Translations under genes and position numbers: made by a program
Part shown: positions 1-6,150 of the stretch, piece by piece
Layout of the letters: each line of letters opens with the position of its first letter
Numbering within the stretch: the stretch's first letter is position 1
Origin: Rhodospirillales bacterium
GTDB lineage: Bacteria > Pseudomonadota > Gammaproteobacteria > Steroidobacterales > Rariloculaceae
Length of the DNA: 7,137 nt
Assembly (NCBI GenBank): GCA_024640665.1
Contig: JAHEEO010000159.1
Coordinates: 1 to 7,137, forward strand
Direction of reading: 5' to 3'
The notes under the pieces: generated by a model
What the model was told of the DNA's origin: nothing
The model's input: the letters and a program-made list of their open reading frames with translations, nothing else
Databases searched by the model: none

Positions 1-1004
1 GCGAACTTCGGCAGACCCCGGACATCGCCGCCGAGATCTATGTAATCGTCGAGCGACAATTCGAGGGGGATGCAGATGCCGCTCGTGTGATGTTTGACGG
101 CCTCCGGCAGGCCATCTACCGCGGCAACAATGACTGGACAGCCATATGCCGTCGCCTCAAGCGCAACGAGGCCAAAAGCCTCACTGAGTGGGGTGTGCAG
201 CAGGCAATCGATACGCTTATAGAAGCTTGCCATATCCTCGACGACCCCATGAAATTCGACGACCGACTCGAGCCCTAGATTCTGCACCAGCGACTGCAAG
301 CGCTCTGACTCAGGCCCATACCCCGCGATGTGCAATTCAGCGTCAACATGCAATTCCCGAATGCGCTTCAGCGCATGCAGCGCAATTACGACGCCCTTGA
401 CAGGAAACAGTCGCGCGGCAACACCGATCCGAATCCGCCGATTCCGCGGGAACTGCTTCGCGACCGCGCCAGTAGGCTCGAGTCCCGGCCGCATCGCGTT
501 GCGACATACAACAATTTCGCCTCGATACGACCAGTATTCCTGCAAGACACGCGCTGCCGCGCGGGAGTTGGCCACACACAATTGCACTCGCTTAAAGTAG
601 CGACGTCGGTCCGCCTCATGACCACTGAACCAAGCTGCACCATGCTCATAGTGAATACTTGGAATCGGACCGGCAGCATCCACTGCAAACTGGACTCGCG
701 ACGATCTGTTCCAAATGATCAGCACGCGGGCGTCCTGCCGGCGCAGCATGTGCCGACTCCAATGCGCTCGCACAAAGCGGGGCACCGCTGGTAACCGCAA
801 GCGCCCCCAGTACTTGGTGCGAAATTCTGCCGCTAACGCTGATCCGACATGGGAACGCACGAGCGGGTGCACGGGACCCGCCGGGTTCATGAGCACATGC
901 GACCATTCGGGATAGCGCGAAGCCGCCCTGCGAACGAATTCGGCAAACTGCAGCTCCACGCCTGCGGGCATCTGCAGGCTGACCAAATGAACCAAACCAG
1001 GCAT
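1..1004 (-). CDS. GT-4 family glycosyltransferase, C-terminus cut by window edge
   Basis: Retaining GT-B fold glycosyltransferase that would move a sugar from a nucleotide-sugar donor to a glycan or lipid-linked acceptor on the cytoplasmic side; donor and acceptor cannot be told. Reading from ATG 1004 gives 334 open codons down to the left edge. Seen in the protein: an N-terminal MPAGVELQFAEFV stretch (12-24) in the place of the usual glycine-rich acceptor-side loop; EHGAAWFSG (120-128); CVANSRAAA (143-151); GVAARLFPVKGV (194-205), the donor-side loop with Arg and Lys; HIAGYGPE (225-232); and SEAFGLVALEA (274-284), the E-x7-E motif, followed by GCPVIVAAVDGLPEAV. GT-4 enzymes are usually 360-400 residues, so only the last helices are missing. 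The start lies 8 bp after the preceding glycosyltransferase stop, with a weak GAGAAG ribosome site, so it is very likely co-transcribed with it. Family assignment is firm; specific role is unknown. Confidence 0.93.
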   Translation of the reverse strand, partial: MPGLVHLVSLQMPAGVELQFAEFVRRAASRYPEWSHVLMNPAGPVHPLVRSHVGSALAAEFRTKYWGRLRLPAVPRFVRAHWSRHMLRRQDARVLIIWNRSSRVQFAVDAAGPIPSIHYEHGAAWFSGHEADRRRYFKRVQLCVANSRAAARVLQEYWSYRGEIVVCRNAMRPGLEPTGAVAKQFPRNRRIRIGVAARLFPVKGVVIALHALKRIRELHVDAELHIAGYGPESERLQSLVQNLGLESVVEFHGVVEDMASFYKRIDCLLHTPLSEAFGLVALEATAYGCPVIVAAVDGLPEAVKHHTSGICIPLELSLDDYIDLGGDVRGLPKF

Positions 1005-1012
1005 CGACTTCT

Positions 1013-2068
1013 CTAATTGCAAATCAGCTCAACCGAACGCTGCGCGTAGTGATCACCACCCAACGGCGTCACAGACTGCAGTCCCGCATCCGCCAGCGAA
1101 GCCTGAAGTGCCGGGTCACCAAGTAATTCGAGCGCCCTCTCAGCAAGCTGGTTTGCGTCTGGCTCGGCACAGATCCAACGGTCATATTCAGACGTCAGAA
1201 CCTCGCTCGCTCCAACGCGCCGAGAGGTTAAGACAGGCACCCCCAAAGCGCATGCCTCGATTAAGACCATGCCAAATTCCTCGAACCGCGCCGGGTATAG
1301 AAACACGTCCAGCGCCGACATCCATTTTGCAGGTGTACGCCCTTTGGGCTGATGGATCAGCGCCCCGGACGCCAACAGCGGATGCCTGTTCGCCCAGCTG
1401 GGCAGCTGTTTGGAACCGGCGATCAAAAACCTGGCGCGTGGGTTCGCTGCAAGGATGGCAGTAGCCGCGTCCAAAAAAATTGCTAAGCCGCGCTTGTGCA
1501 GATCACCGGACGTAACAAAGCCGACGAGCGGCACATCATTATCCAAACCCAGCTGACTGCGAGCCGCATCACGCAGACGCTCGCGCTGCTGCAAATTGAA
1601 TATCTCCGACCGGTACCCGGGATAACAGACACTCAGCCGCGACTCCGGAAGCCCGAAATGCTCGAGGATTGCTTGCTTTACAAGCTGTGAATTAGCGACA
1701 ACTAATGCGCTCGCATTCAATCTATCAAAAAAGGATCGCTCGCGATCAGCCGCTGCCGCGACTTCGGGACGCTGCAAATAGACTGCTGCCTCCGTCATAA
1801 GATTATGAGAAAAGACGGTGTTTGCTTGTGGCAATTCCATGCCGTGATCAATGATCCACCGACTCGGCATCGACCGAAACTTATTAATGCCGTTTCTCGT
1901 AACTCGCGATGCGCGCAAACCAGACTGCAAAAAATACCGCAGTGCGCCACGCCGGCACGCAAGTTGAACTTCATGGCCAGCGGCACGCAGGCCCTTTACC
2001 TGCATGGCAATGAGTTGGCCGGCCCCACTGTTAAAGTCGAGACTCCGCCGATATACGATTGTCTGCAT
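1013..2068 (-). CDS. GT-4 family glycosyltransferase
   Basis: Second GT-B glycosyltransferase, 351 residues from ATG 2068. N-terminal domain: LDFNSGAGQLIAM (10-22), the flexible acceptor-side loop, then GLRAAGHEV. Later come VVANSQLVKQAI and a donor-domain loop GFVTSGDLHKRG, which keeps the basic pair KR in place of the usual R...K. FLIAGSK follows, and EEFGMVLIEACALGVPVL gives the E-x7-E motif. The C-terminal AERALELLGDPALQASLA helix is typical of the family end. A longer reading from TTG 2104 adds 12 residues (MRGGLDRYKHSV), but the conserved first beta strand begins right after ATG 2068, which I prefer; neither has a good ribosome site. It lies 45 bp after the mlaC stop and 8 bp before the next glycosyltransferase. 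The two enzymes are too different to be a recent duplication and may act in sequence on one glycan, perhaps LPS core or an exopolysaccharide (inference). Confidence 0.93.
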   Translation of the reverse strand: MQTIVYRRSLDFNSGAGQLIAMQVKGLRAAGHEVQLACRRGALRYFLQSGLRASRVTRNGINKFRSMPSRWIIDHGMELPQANTVFSHNLMTEAAVYLQRPEVAAAADRERSFFDRLNASALVVANSQLVKQAILEHFGLPESRLSVCYPGYRSEIFNLQQRERLRDAARSQLGLDNDVPLVGFVTSGDLHKRGLAIFLDAATAILAANPRARFLIAGSKQLPSWANRHPLLASGALIHQPKGRTPAKWMSALDVFLYPARFEEFGMVLIEACALGVPVLTSRRVGASEVLTSEYDRWICAEPDANQLAERALELLGDPALQASLADAGLQSVTPLGGDHYAQRSVELICN

Positions 2069-2113
2069 AACGCTGTGTTTATAACGATCGAGACCGCCGC
2101 GCAAGGCAACCCG

Positions 2114-2746
2114 CTACGGTCGCGCGGCGGGGAACCGCGCCGCGCCTTTTTCGGCAAGCCATTCCAGAACGCTGTTCAGTCCGTCAATAGCGATGTCGAC
2201 GCTGAACTGAGAGCGATAGGTCTTCACATAGGACACGCCTTCGGCCACGACGTCCACAACCTTCCAACCTTCCGGCGTACTCACCATCACAAAGTCGACA
2301 TTAACTTCGGTGCCGTCGTTCATAGTAAGAATTGAATTAATACGAGCTGGCGAAGCAGTCGCATCGCCATTGAACGGCAACACGCGCAGCGTGTCGTGAT
2401 TGAAGTGCAGCAACGCCGTTCCGTATGCAGCAACCAGATAATTATAGAAAGCGATGACAAAACGATTCCGCTCGGCTGAGTCCAGCTCGGCCCAATACTG
2501 CGCAAGAATTCCGCGGCAACCGCGATTCATGTCAAAGTGCGGCAACAAAATGTCGTCAACCAACGCGTACAACTGATATGGATCGGCTTCAAACTCGGCG
2601 CGACGCGCTTGGATCGTCGCAGCGAGTTCACGCGCAGTAGCGGCTACGACATCGCTGCCGGCAAATGTCTGCGCACCCGCCGGTGCAGCCAGCAACGACA
2701 ATACGGCACAGATGCTGCCGAGCCGAACCGACCTAACTGCAAACAA
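2114..2746 (-). CDS. mlaC: MlaC/Ttg2D-family periplasmic phospholipid-binding protein
   Basis: Periplasmic carrier of the Mla pathway, which shuttles phospholipid between the outer-membrane MlaA complex and the inner-membrane MlaFEDB ABC transporter. From TTG 2746 the protein has 210 residues, the normal family length. It has a Sec signal peptide: basic VRSVR, a hydrophobic SICAVLSLLA core, and an AGA site before Gln26. Family hallmarks are ILLPHFDMNRGCRGIL, YWAELDSAERNRFVIAFYNYLV, YGTALL, a WKVVDVVAEGVSYVKTYRSQF block and a C-terminal GLNSVLEWLAEKGA. Start choice: AAGAAGGG (2755-2762) sits 8 nt before TTG 2746. GTG 2755 and TTG 2785 are in-frame alternatives, but the first abuts the ribosome site and the second adds a non-signal extension. 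The start overlaps the regulator's 3' end by 14 bp, suggesting translational coupling. HpnM of hopanoid clusters is a related family, but no hopanoid gene is visible here. Confidence 0.9.
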   Translation of the reverse strand: MFAVRSVRLGSICAVLSLLAAPAGAQTFAGSDVVAATARELAATIQARRAEFEADPYQLYALVDDILLPHFDMNRGCRGILAQYWAELDSAERNRFVIAFYNYLVAAYGTALLHFNHDTLRVLPFNGDATASPARINSILTMNDGTEVNVDFVMVSTPEGWKVVDVVAEGVSYVKTYRSQFSVDIAIDGLNSVLEWLAEKGAARFPAARP

Positions 2747-4745
2747 TCTGCTCACCCTTCTTGCTGCACATTTCCGGCCACCCAAACTGGTCCCAGTACC
2801 GATTCAATCCAATCTCCCTGACTAACTCACCGAAGCGCGGATGCTGACGCAGCGCTTTGGCTTCGCGTGAAAACAAGAACTCAACACTGAAGCTTGAACG
2901 ATCATGTAATAACTGCAGCGCAGTTGCCATTGCCCGGTCTATTTCGCCCAAATACAGCCAGGCGCCGAATAGATACTTTCTAGCAATATCGCGGGCCTGC
3001 TCTGCTCCCGCAATAGCACGCACCGCACCCGCTCGCCGCTCCGGCACTGCCAATGCCCCCAAGAATTGGTCAACCCAGGCCGTCGGCTGAGCGAACATGG
3101 TTTGCACGCCGATCAACATCGGGCGCACGGCATCATAGTCGCCGGATCGGAGCATTAAGACAATATAGCTATCTGGATTTGCCGTAGGTCCCATGCCGAG
3201 TTCTTCGGCAAGCCGCGAGTACCGTAAGGCTTCGTCATCCTGGTCAGCCCACAACAACGCCACGGACAGCCGATGATTCACAACCGGGGAAAGCAGATCG
3301 ATCTCTTTTGCCCGCTGTGCCTGCTCCAATGAATCGAGCGGCCGGCCGACGGAAGATAGAAACTGCGAATACCAAACCAGCAAATCGGGATTATTGCCGG
3401 CATGTTCCAGCGCACTGCGAAACGCAATCTCGGCGGCAATCCAGTCCCAACGCAAATAGGCAATCAGCGCCATTACTGGGCGCATCGATTGGTCAACCGA
3501 CGGATTTTGTTCGATTCCTGCCGCAAGCGTTGACAGCGCCAAATCCAACATTTCATCAGGGAGCTCGCTCGAGTAAGTCGGCAGCAATACATAAGCCTTG
3601 GCGAGTTCGATGTACGGCTGGCCGTACTTTGGATCAAGCTCGATGGCCTGCTGGAACAATGCAACGCTGCGCCGCAATGACTGCTCATCGCGGCGATTCA
3701 GCAGCTGGCGGCCCCTAAGCAGCAATTCATAGGCGGCGACGTTTTCAGTCGGTACCCGTGTGGTAATTGGCGATTGCGCCGACACCAGCATGGGCACAAT
3801 GTCGTGCAACTGCGCAACCACGGCGTTAGCGATATCGTCTTGAACAGGAAAGATATTATCAAGCGTGCCCTCGTAGCTTTCGGACCAGATCTCATAGCCC
3901 AGTGCCGCATCGACGAGCTGCACGCTAATCCTGATTTGCTCGCCGCTGCGCCGCACGCTGCCTTCCAATACATGCGCGACGCGCAACCGCTCGGCAATGC
4001 TTTGCAGCGTTTCATCGGAATCTTTGAATAGGAAAGACGATGTTCGCGCAACGACGCTAAGCCCATCGACTTCGTTCAATCGATTCAAGATCTCATCGGC
4101 TAGGCCTTCGCTGAAATACGCTTGATCCTGCGTTGCATCGACGTTGACGAAGGGCAATACGGCAATCGTATTGCGCGCGATAGGGCTGCCATCAACTAAA
4201 GATTGTGTTTGGCTGTTCTGCACAGGCCTGGACATCCACCAAACACCGAGCGCGACACTGACGATAAGTGCCGCAAATACGGCCGTCTTCAGACTTGGAC
4301 GCGGCCAGGTAGGCATCACGGCCGAAACTTCGGCTGTTGTAACAATTGACGCCACCCGATCGGGCGCCGCAGACAGAACACTTTCCGGCACTTCATCTGA
4401 TGGCTGCTCCAGAACGAGGGGAGCGACAGCACTGATGAGCCGGTAACCGCGTTTCGGAACCGTTTGGATATAAGACGGGGCCTGGCGGGAGTCGCCGAGT
4501 GCACGCCGCAGGGCAGCAATGCAGCGGGTCAATGGTTCGTCCGAGACGGCACCACGCGCACCCCAAATGCTCTGCAGAAGCGTTTCGCGCTCGACCACCT
4601 GGCCAGCATGGCGAGCGAGCACGACCAAAACCTCCATGACTTTCGGCTCCAGGTGCGTTGACCCCAACGCGCCCTGGATTTCGCCGTGTAACGGCAACAC
4701 CTGCCAAGGGCCCAATTGAAAGCCATTCTTTAGATCAGCATGCAT
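2733..4745 (-). CDS. CadC-like membrane-anchored winged-helix regulator with TolB-like and TPR regions
   Basis: Probable one-component transcription regulator fixed in the inner membrane, 670 residues from ATG 4745. Order of parts: OmpR/PhoB-type winged helix (about 8-105), with LEPKVMEVLVVLARHAGQVV, RCIAALRRALGD and the closing YIQTVPKRGYRLI; a variable linker; one transmembrane helix (about 153-171, TAVFAALIVSVALGVWW); a TolB-like periplasmic region (about 193-315) with IAVLPFVNV, YFSEGLADEILNRL, ARTSSF, VLEGSVRRSG and IWSESYEG; then TPR-type helical repeats (about 330-640), including ALFQQAIELDPKYGQPYIELA. DNA binding would be cytoplasmic and sensing periplasmic, as in CadC; the signal is unknown. 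ATG 4745 is chosen over GTG 4751 because GGGAG lies 7 nt upstream of the ATG and only about 1 nt from the GTG. It is the first gene of the minus-strand operon, overlaps mlaC and faces the lipoprotein genes, so both arms are candidate targets. Confidence 0.92.
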   Translation of the reverse strand: MHADLKNGFQLGPWQVLPLHGEIQGALGSTHLEPKVMEVLVVLARHAGQVVERETLLQSIWGARGAVSDEPLTRCIAALRRALGDSRQAPSYIQTVPKRGYRLISAVAPLVLEQPSDEVPESVLSAAPDRVASIVTTAEVSAVMPTWPRPSLKTAVFAALIVSVALGVWWMSRPVQNSQTQSLVDGSPIARNTIAVLPFVNVDATQDQAYFSEGLADEILNRLNEVDGLSVVARTSSFLFKDSDETLQSIAERLRVAHVLEGSVRRSGEQIRISVQLVDAALGYEIWSESYEGTLDNIFPVQDDIANAVVAQLHDIVPMLVSAQSPITTRVPTENVAAYELLLRGRQLLNRRDEQSLRRSVALFQQAIELDPKYGQPYIELAKAYVLLPTYSSELPDEMLDLALSTLAAGIEQNPSVDQSMRPVMALIAYLRWDWIAAEIAFRSALEHAGNNPDLLVWYSQFLSSVGRPLDSLEQAQRAKEIDLLSPVVNHRLSVALLWADQDDEALRYSRLAEELGMGPTANPDSYIVLMLRSGDYDAVRPMLIGVQTMFAQPTAWVDQFLGALAVPERRAGAVRAIAGAEQARDIARKYLFGAWLYLGEIDRAMATALQLLHDRSSFSVEFLFSREAKALRQHPRFGELVREIGLNRYWDQFGWPEMCSKKGEQIVCS
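2755..2762 (-). promoter_or_regulatory. Ribosome binding site deciding the mlaC start
   Basis: On the minus strand this reads AAGAAGGG and lies 8 nt upstream of TTG 2746, inside the last codons of the regulator gene. It favours TTG 2746 over GTG 2755, which would touch the ribosome site directly. The arrangement makes mlaC translation likely to depend on ribosomes finishing the regulator. Confidence 0.5.
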
Positions 4746-4752
4746 ACCCACA

Positions 4753-4757
4753 CTCCC
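4753..4757 (-). promoter_or_regulatory. Ribosome binding site of the regulator gene
   Basis: GGGAG on the minus strand, with a 7-nt spacer to ATG 4745. It fixes the start at that ATG and not at GTG 4751, two codons earlier. Confidence 0.65.
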
Positions 4758-4777
4758 GGTGACGACAGCGTAGCGCC

Positions 4778-4806
4778 GAATTCATGAAAAACACAGGAAT
4801 TCATCA
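4778..4806. repeat. Direct repeat GAATTCATSA, possible operator
   Basis: GAATTCATGA at 4778-4787 and GAATTCATCA at 4797-4806 match at 9 of 10 positions, with starts 19 bp apart. They lie 33-61 bp upstream of the regulator ATG, in the most AT-rich part of the intergenic region. OmpR-type winged helices often bind tandem direct repeats, so this is a candidate operator. Chance occurrence is possible because GAATTCAT is only 8 exact bases. Confidence 0.35.
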
Positions 4807-4844
4807 TGTATCCCGCAGGCCCGCTGCTGGAAACTAGCCCAAGC

Positions 4845-4873
4845 TCATATTTCGTCACGAGACGAGTTCATAT
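4845..4873 (+). repeat. TCATAT pair enclosing a 5-bp inverted repeat
   Basis: TCATAT occurs at 4845-4850 and 4868-4873. Between them, TCGTC (4852-4856) and GACGA (4861-4865) form a perfect inverted repeat with a 4-nt loop. The block ends 21 bp before the first lipoprotein ATG. It could be an operator, or a small hairpin in the leader of the lipoprotein mRNA. The arms are short, so confidence is low. Confidence 0.3.
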
Positions 4874-4882
4874 CACGGCAAC

Positions 4883-4887
4883 AGGGA
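4883..4887 (+). promoter_or_regulatory. Ribosome binding site of first lipoprotein gene
   Basis: AGGGA with a 7-nt spacer to ATG 4895. It supports this start over the internal ATG at 4943, which would leave a signal peptide without basic residues. Confidence 0.6.
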
Positions 4888-4894
4888 ATTTCTA

Positions 4895-5314
4895 ATGCGC
4901 GATTTGACAGCCCGCAGAACACTGACGGCCAATACATTACTGATGTCGCTGCTATGCATGCTCCTAAATAGCGCATGCACAAGCTTCCAGCCCACGGCAG
5001 CCAACCCTGAGCAAATTCAGCGCCTGATAATTTCAGAGCGACTCGTAGCGCCAGGCGACCGAGTCAGGCTAGTCACCGCGGATAACTCCGTATACGACTT
5101 GCGCGTCGCTGCAATCGATATCGATGAAGGGCTCGTCATCGGCACCACCGCCGTAGTCTCCATTCAAGACATTGTCGAAATTGAAACACGTCAGCTGAGC
5201 TGGATCAAAACCGGCTTGCTGCTCGGCGTCAGTGCGTTAGCCCTTGCTACGGCAGACACGGACGAACTTACCAGGTGTGGTCAAAACGGTGTCCCTTACT
5301 ACTATTGCTATTGA
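4895..5314 (+). CDS. Small lipoprotein, paralog 1 of a tandem trio
   Basis: Uncharacterised 139-residue predicted lipoprotein. The signal peptide has a basic start (R2, R7, R8), a hydrophobic core (15-24) and a lipobox-like LNSAC with the acylated Cys at 28. The Leu is one place further from Cys than in the textbook motif. The mature part carries FQPTAANPEQIQ, LVAPGDRVRLVTAD, a run of short alternating beta-like segments, GLVIG, VSIQDIVEIETRQ, and SWIKTG, then a hydrophobic GLLLGVSALALATA stretch (107-120). It ends in a short tail with Cys128, Cys138 and aromatic PYYYCY. The core looks like a small all-beta domain (inference from pattern, not from a structure). +2 after Cys is Thr, consistent with outer-membrane sorting by the enteric rule. 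It is the first gene after the divergent region and heads a likely operon with the next two genes. No function can be assigned. Confidence 0.85.
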   Translation: MRDLTARRTLTANTLLMSLLCMLLNSACTSFQPTAANPEQIQRLIISERLVAPGDRVRLVTADNSVYDLRVAAIDIDEGLVIGTTAVVSIQDIVEIETRQLSWIKTGLLLGVSALALATADTDELTRCGQNGVPYYYCY

Positions 5315-5373
5315 TAAACCAAAGCAGACGGCACTCCACTAATACCGCCTACCTACGGCAAAGCGAGGATCCC

Positions 5374-5769
5374 TTGAACTGTGCCTTACGACCCCTTACG
5401 GTGATATTTCTGCTGCTCAGCACTGCCTGCTCAACCTGGCAGCCAAGCGCAGCAGCGCCGGCCGAGTTACAGCAACTAATCCTGTCCAAACGTTTTCTAG
5501 CACCAGGTGAAACCGTCAAGATCATCACGGCAATCGACACGGTGCAGCTGCACAAATTCCGAGTCGAAAAACTCGACCTTGAGTCCGGCCTGGTGATTGG
5601 CGCCGACGCAGCGGTCCGCATTGGCGACATCGTTTCGATAGAAAAGCGCCGTTTGAACTGGCTGAAAACGGGACTACTCATCGGTGGTTTGTTATTTGCG
5701 ACCACCGGCACAGAATGCACCGACGAGTGCAACGGAATTGGCGGCGGCAGTGCCTTCGCCTGTTGTTAA
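5374..5769 (+). CDS. Small lipoprotein, paralog 2 of a tandem trio
   Basis: Uncharacterised 131-residue predicted lipoprotein, homologous along its length to its two neighbours. TTG 5374 is chosen because GAGG lies 5 nt upstream and it yields a compact signal peptide: Arg6, core LTVIFLLLS, LSTAC, with Cys19 acylated. The frame is also open back to GTG 5275, but that reading overlaps the previous gene and puts a 33-residue non-signal extension in front. Mature motifs: TWQPSAAAPAELQQLI, FLAPGETVKIITA, SGLVIG, VRIGDIVSIEKRRLNWLKTG, then a hydrophobic stretch (100-109). The tail is rich in Cys and Gly (ECTDEC, GIGGG, final CC; Cys115, 119, 130, 131). It carries two extra residues in the mid-core relative to paralogs 1 and 3. 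It lies 59 bp after paralog 1 and 12 bp before paralog 3. Function unknown. Confidence 0.82.
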   Translation: MNCALRPLTVIFLLLSTACSTWQPSAAAPAELQQLILSKRFLAPGETVKIITAIDTVQLHKFRVEKLDLESGLVIGADAAVRIGDIVSIEKRRLNWLKTGLLIGGLLFATTGTECTDECNGIGGGSAFACC

Positions 5770-5770
5770 A

Positions 5771-5780
5771 GGAGAGGAAG
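5771..5780 (+). promoter_or_regulatory. Strong ribosome binding site of third lipoprotein gene
   Basis: GGAGAGGAAG lies directly after the TAA of paralog 2 and just before ATG 5782. It is much stronger than the site of paralog 2, so paralog 3 may be made in larger amounts from the same mRNA. Confidence 0.7.
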
Positions 5781-5781
5781 A

Positions 5782-6150
5782 ATGAAAAGCATATTTTTGT
5801 CTTGCACCATGGCCTGCCTGGCACTGAGTTCGGGTTGCACTACATTACAACCGACCGAGGCAACGCCCGACGAGATTCAACGGCGCATCGTTGCCGAAGG
5901 CTTGTTGGCACCCGGAGACAAAGTCCAATTAGTGACAGCAGACGACGCAGTGCATGAATTCCGCATTACCGAAATCAATCTCGAAGCTGGCTCGGTGATT
6001 GGTAAGAATGACGCCGTGCCGATAGCCGAGATCATTGCTGTCGCAACTCGCGAGTTTGCCATCGGCAAGACGACGGCCTTATCAATTGGTATCAGCTACG
6101 GAGTGGCGATCGGAATTGCCGTTGCGCTCGGTGGGGTCTTGGTGCTTTAG
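5782..6150 (+). CDS. Small lipoprotein with C-terminal glycine zipper, paralog 3 of a tandem trio
   Basis: Uncharacterised 122-residue predicted lipoprotein. The signal peptide starts MKSIFLS and ends in LALSSGC, with acylated Cys19. The shared core is clear: TLQPTEATPDEIQ (21-33), LLAPGDKVQLVTAD (41-54), FRITEI, SVIG (71-74), VPIAEIIAV, and GKTTAL (95-100). Unlike the other two it has no cysteine tail. It ends in a glycine-rich hydrophobic segment (about 98-122) with Gly103, Gly107, Gly111 and Ala115 at four-residue spacing, which is a glycine-zipper pattern known from membrane-associating helices. A lipid anchor at one end and this segment at the other suggest both ends touch a membrane (inference). 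ATG is backed by a strong ribosome site. It is the last of the trio, 150 bp before mlaA. Confidence 0.87.
   Translation: MKSIFLSCTMACLALSSGCTTLQPTEATPDEIQRRIVAEGLLAPGDKVQLVTADDAVHEFRITEINLEAGSVIGKNDAVPIAEIIAVATREFAIGKTTALSIGISYGVAIGIAVALGGVLVL

Larger units (their letters stand above)
4746..4894. promoter_or_regulatory. Divergent intergenic region, probable back-to-back promoters
   Basis: About 150 bp between the starts of the minus-strand regulator and the plus-strand lipoprotein gene. Both transcription units must start here, unless a promoter lies within a gene. I see no strong consensus -35/-10 pair on either strand. What is visible is a 10-base direct repeat, a pair of TCATAT hexamers and a short inverted repeat, annotated separately. 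A winged-helix regulator encoded at one edge makes self-regulation and control of the divergent genes a natural expectation, but this is inference. Confidence 0.55.

Noticed and set aside
330..794. 154-codon open frame on the plus strand
   Set aside because: It lies opposite the well-supported glycosyltransferase frame, has no ribosome site or recognisable domain, and its composition fits a shadow frame.
1805..2335. 176-codon open frame on the plus strand
   Set aside because: It spans the junction of two minus-strand genes with clear family motifs, and its own translation shows no domain pattern.
3308..3718. 136-codon open frame on the plus strand inside the regulator gene
   Set aside because: Antisense to the TPR region of the regulator; the sense frame has strong repeat and domain signals, this one none.
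5275..5373. Upstream extension of lipoprotein paralog 2 to GTG 5275
   Set aside because: It overlaps paralog 1 and places a long segment ahead of a complete signal peptide that begins at TTG 5374 behind a GAGG site.
5349..5732. 127-codon open frame on the minus strand
   Set aside because: Antisense to lipoprotein paralog 2, whose frame is confirmed by similarity to its two neighbours.
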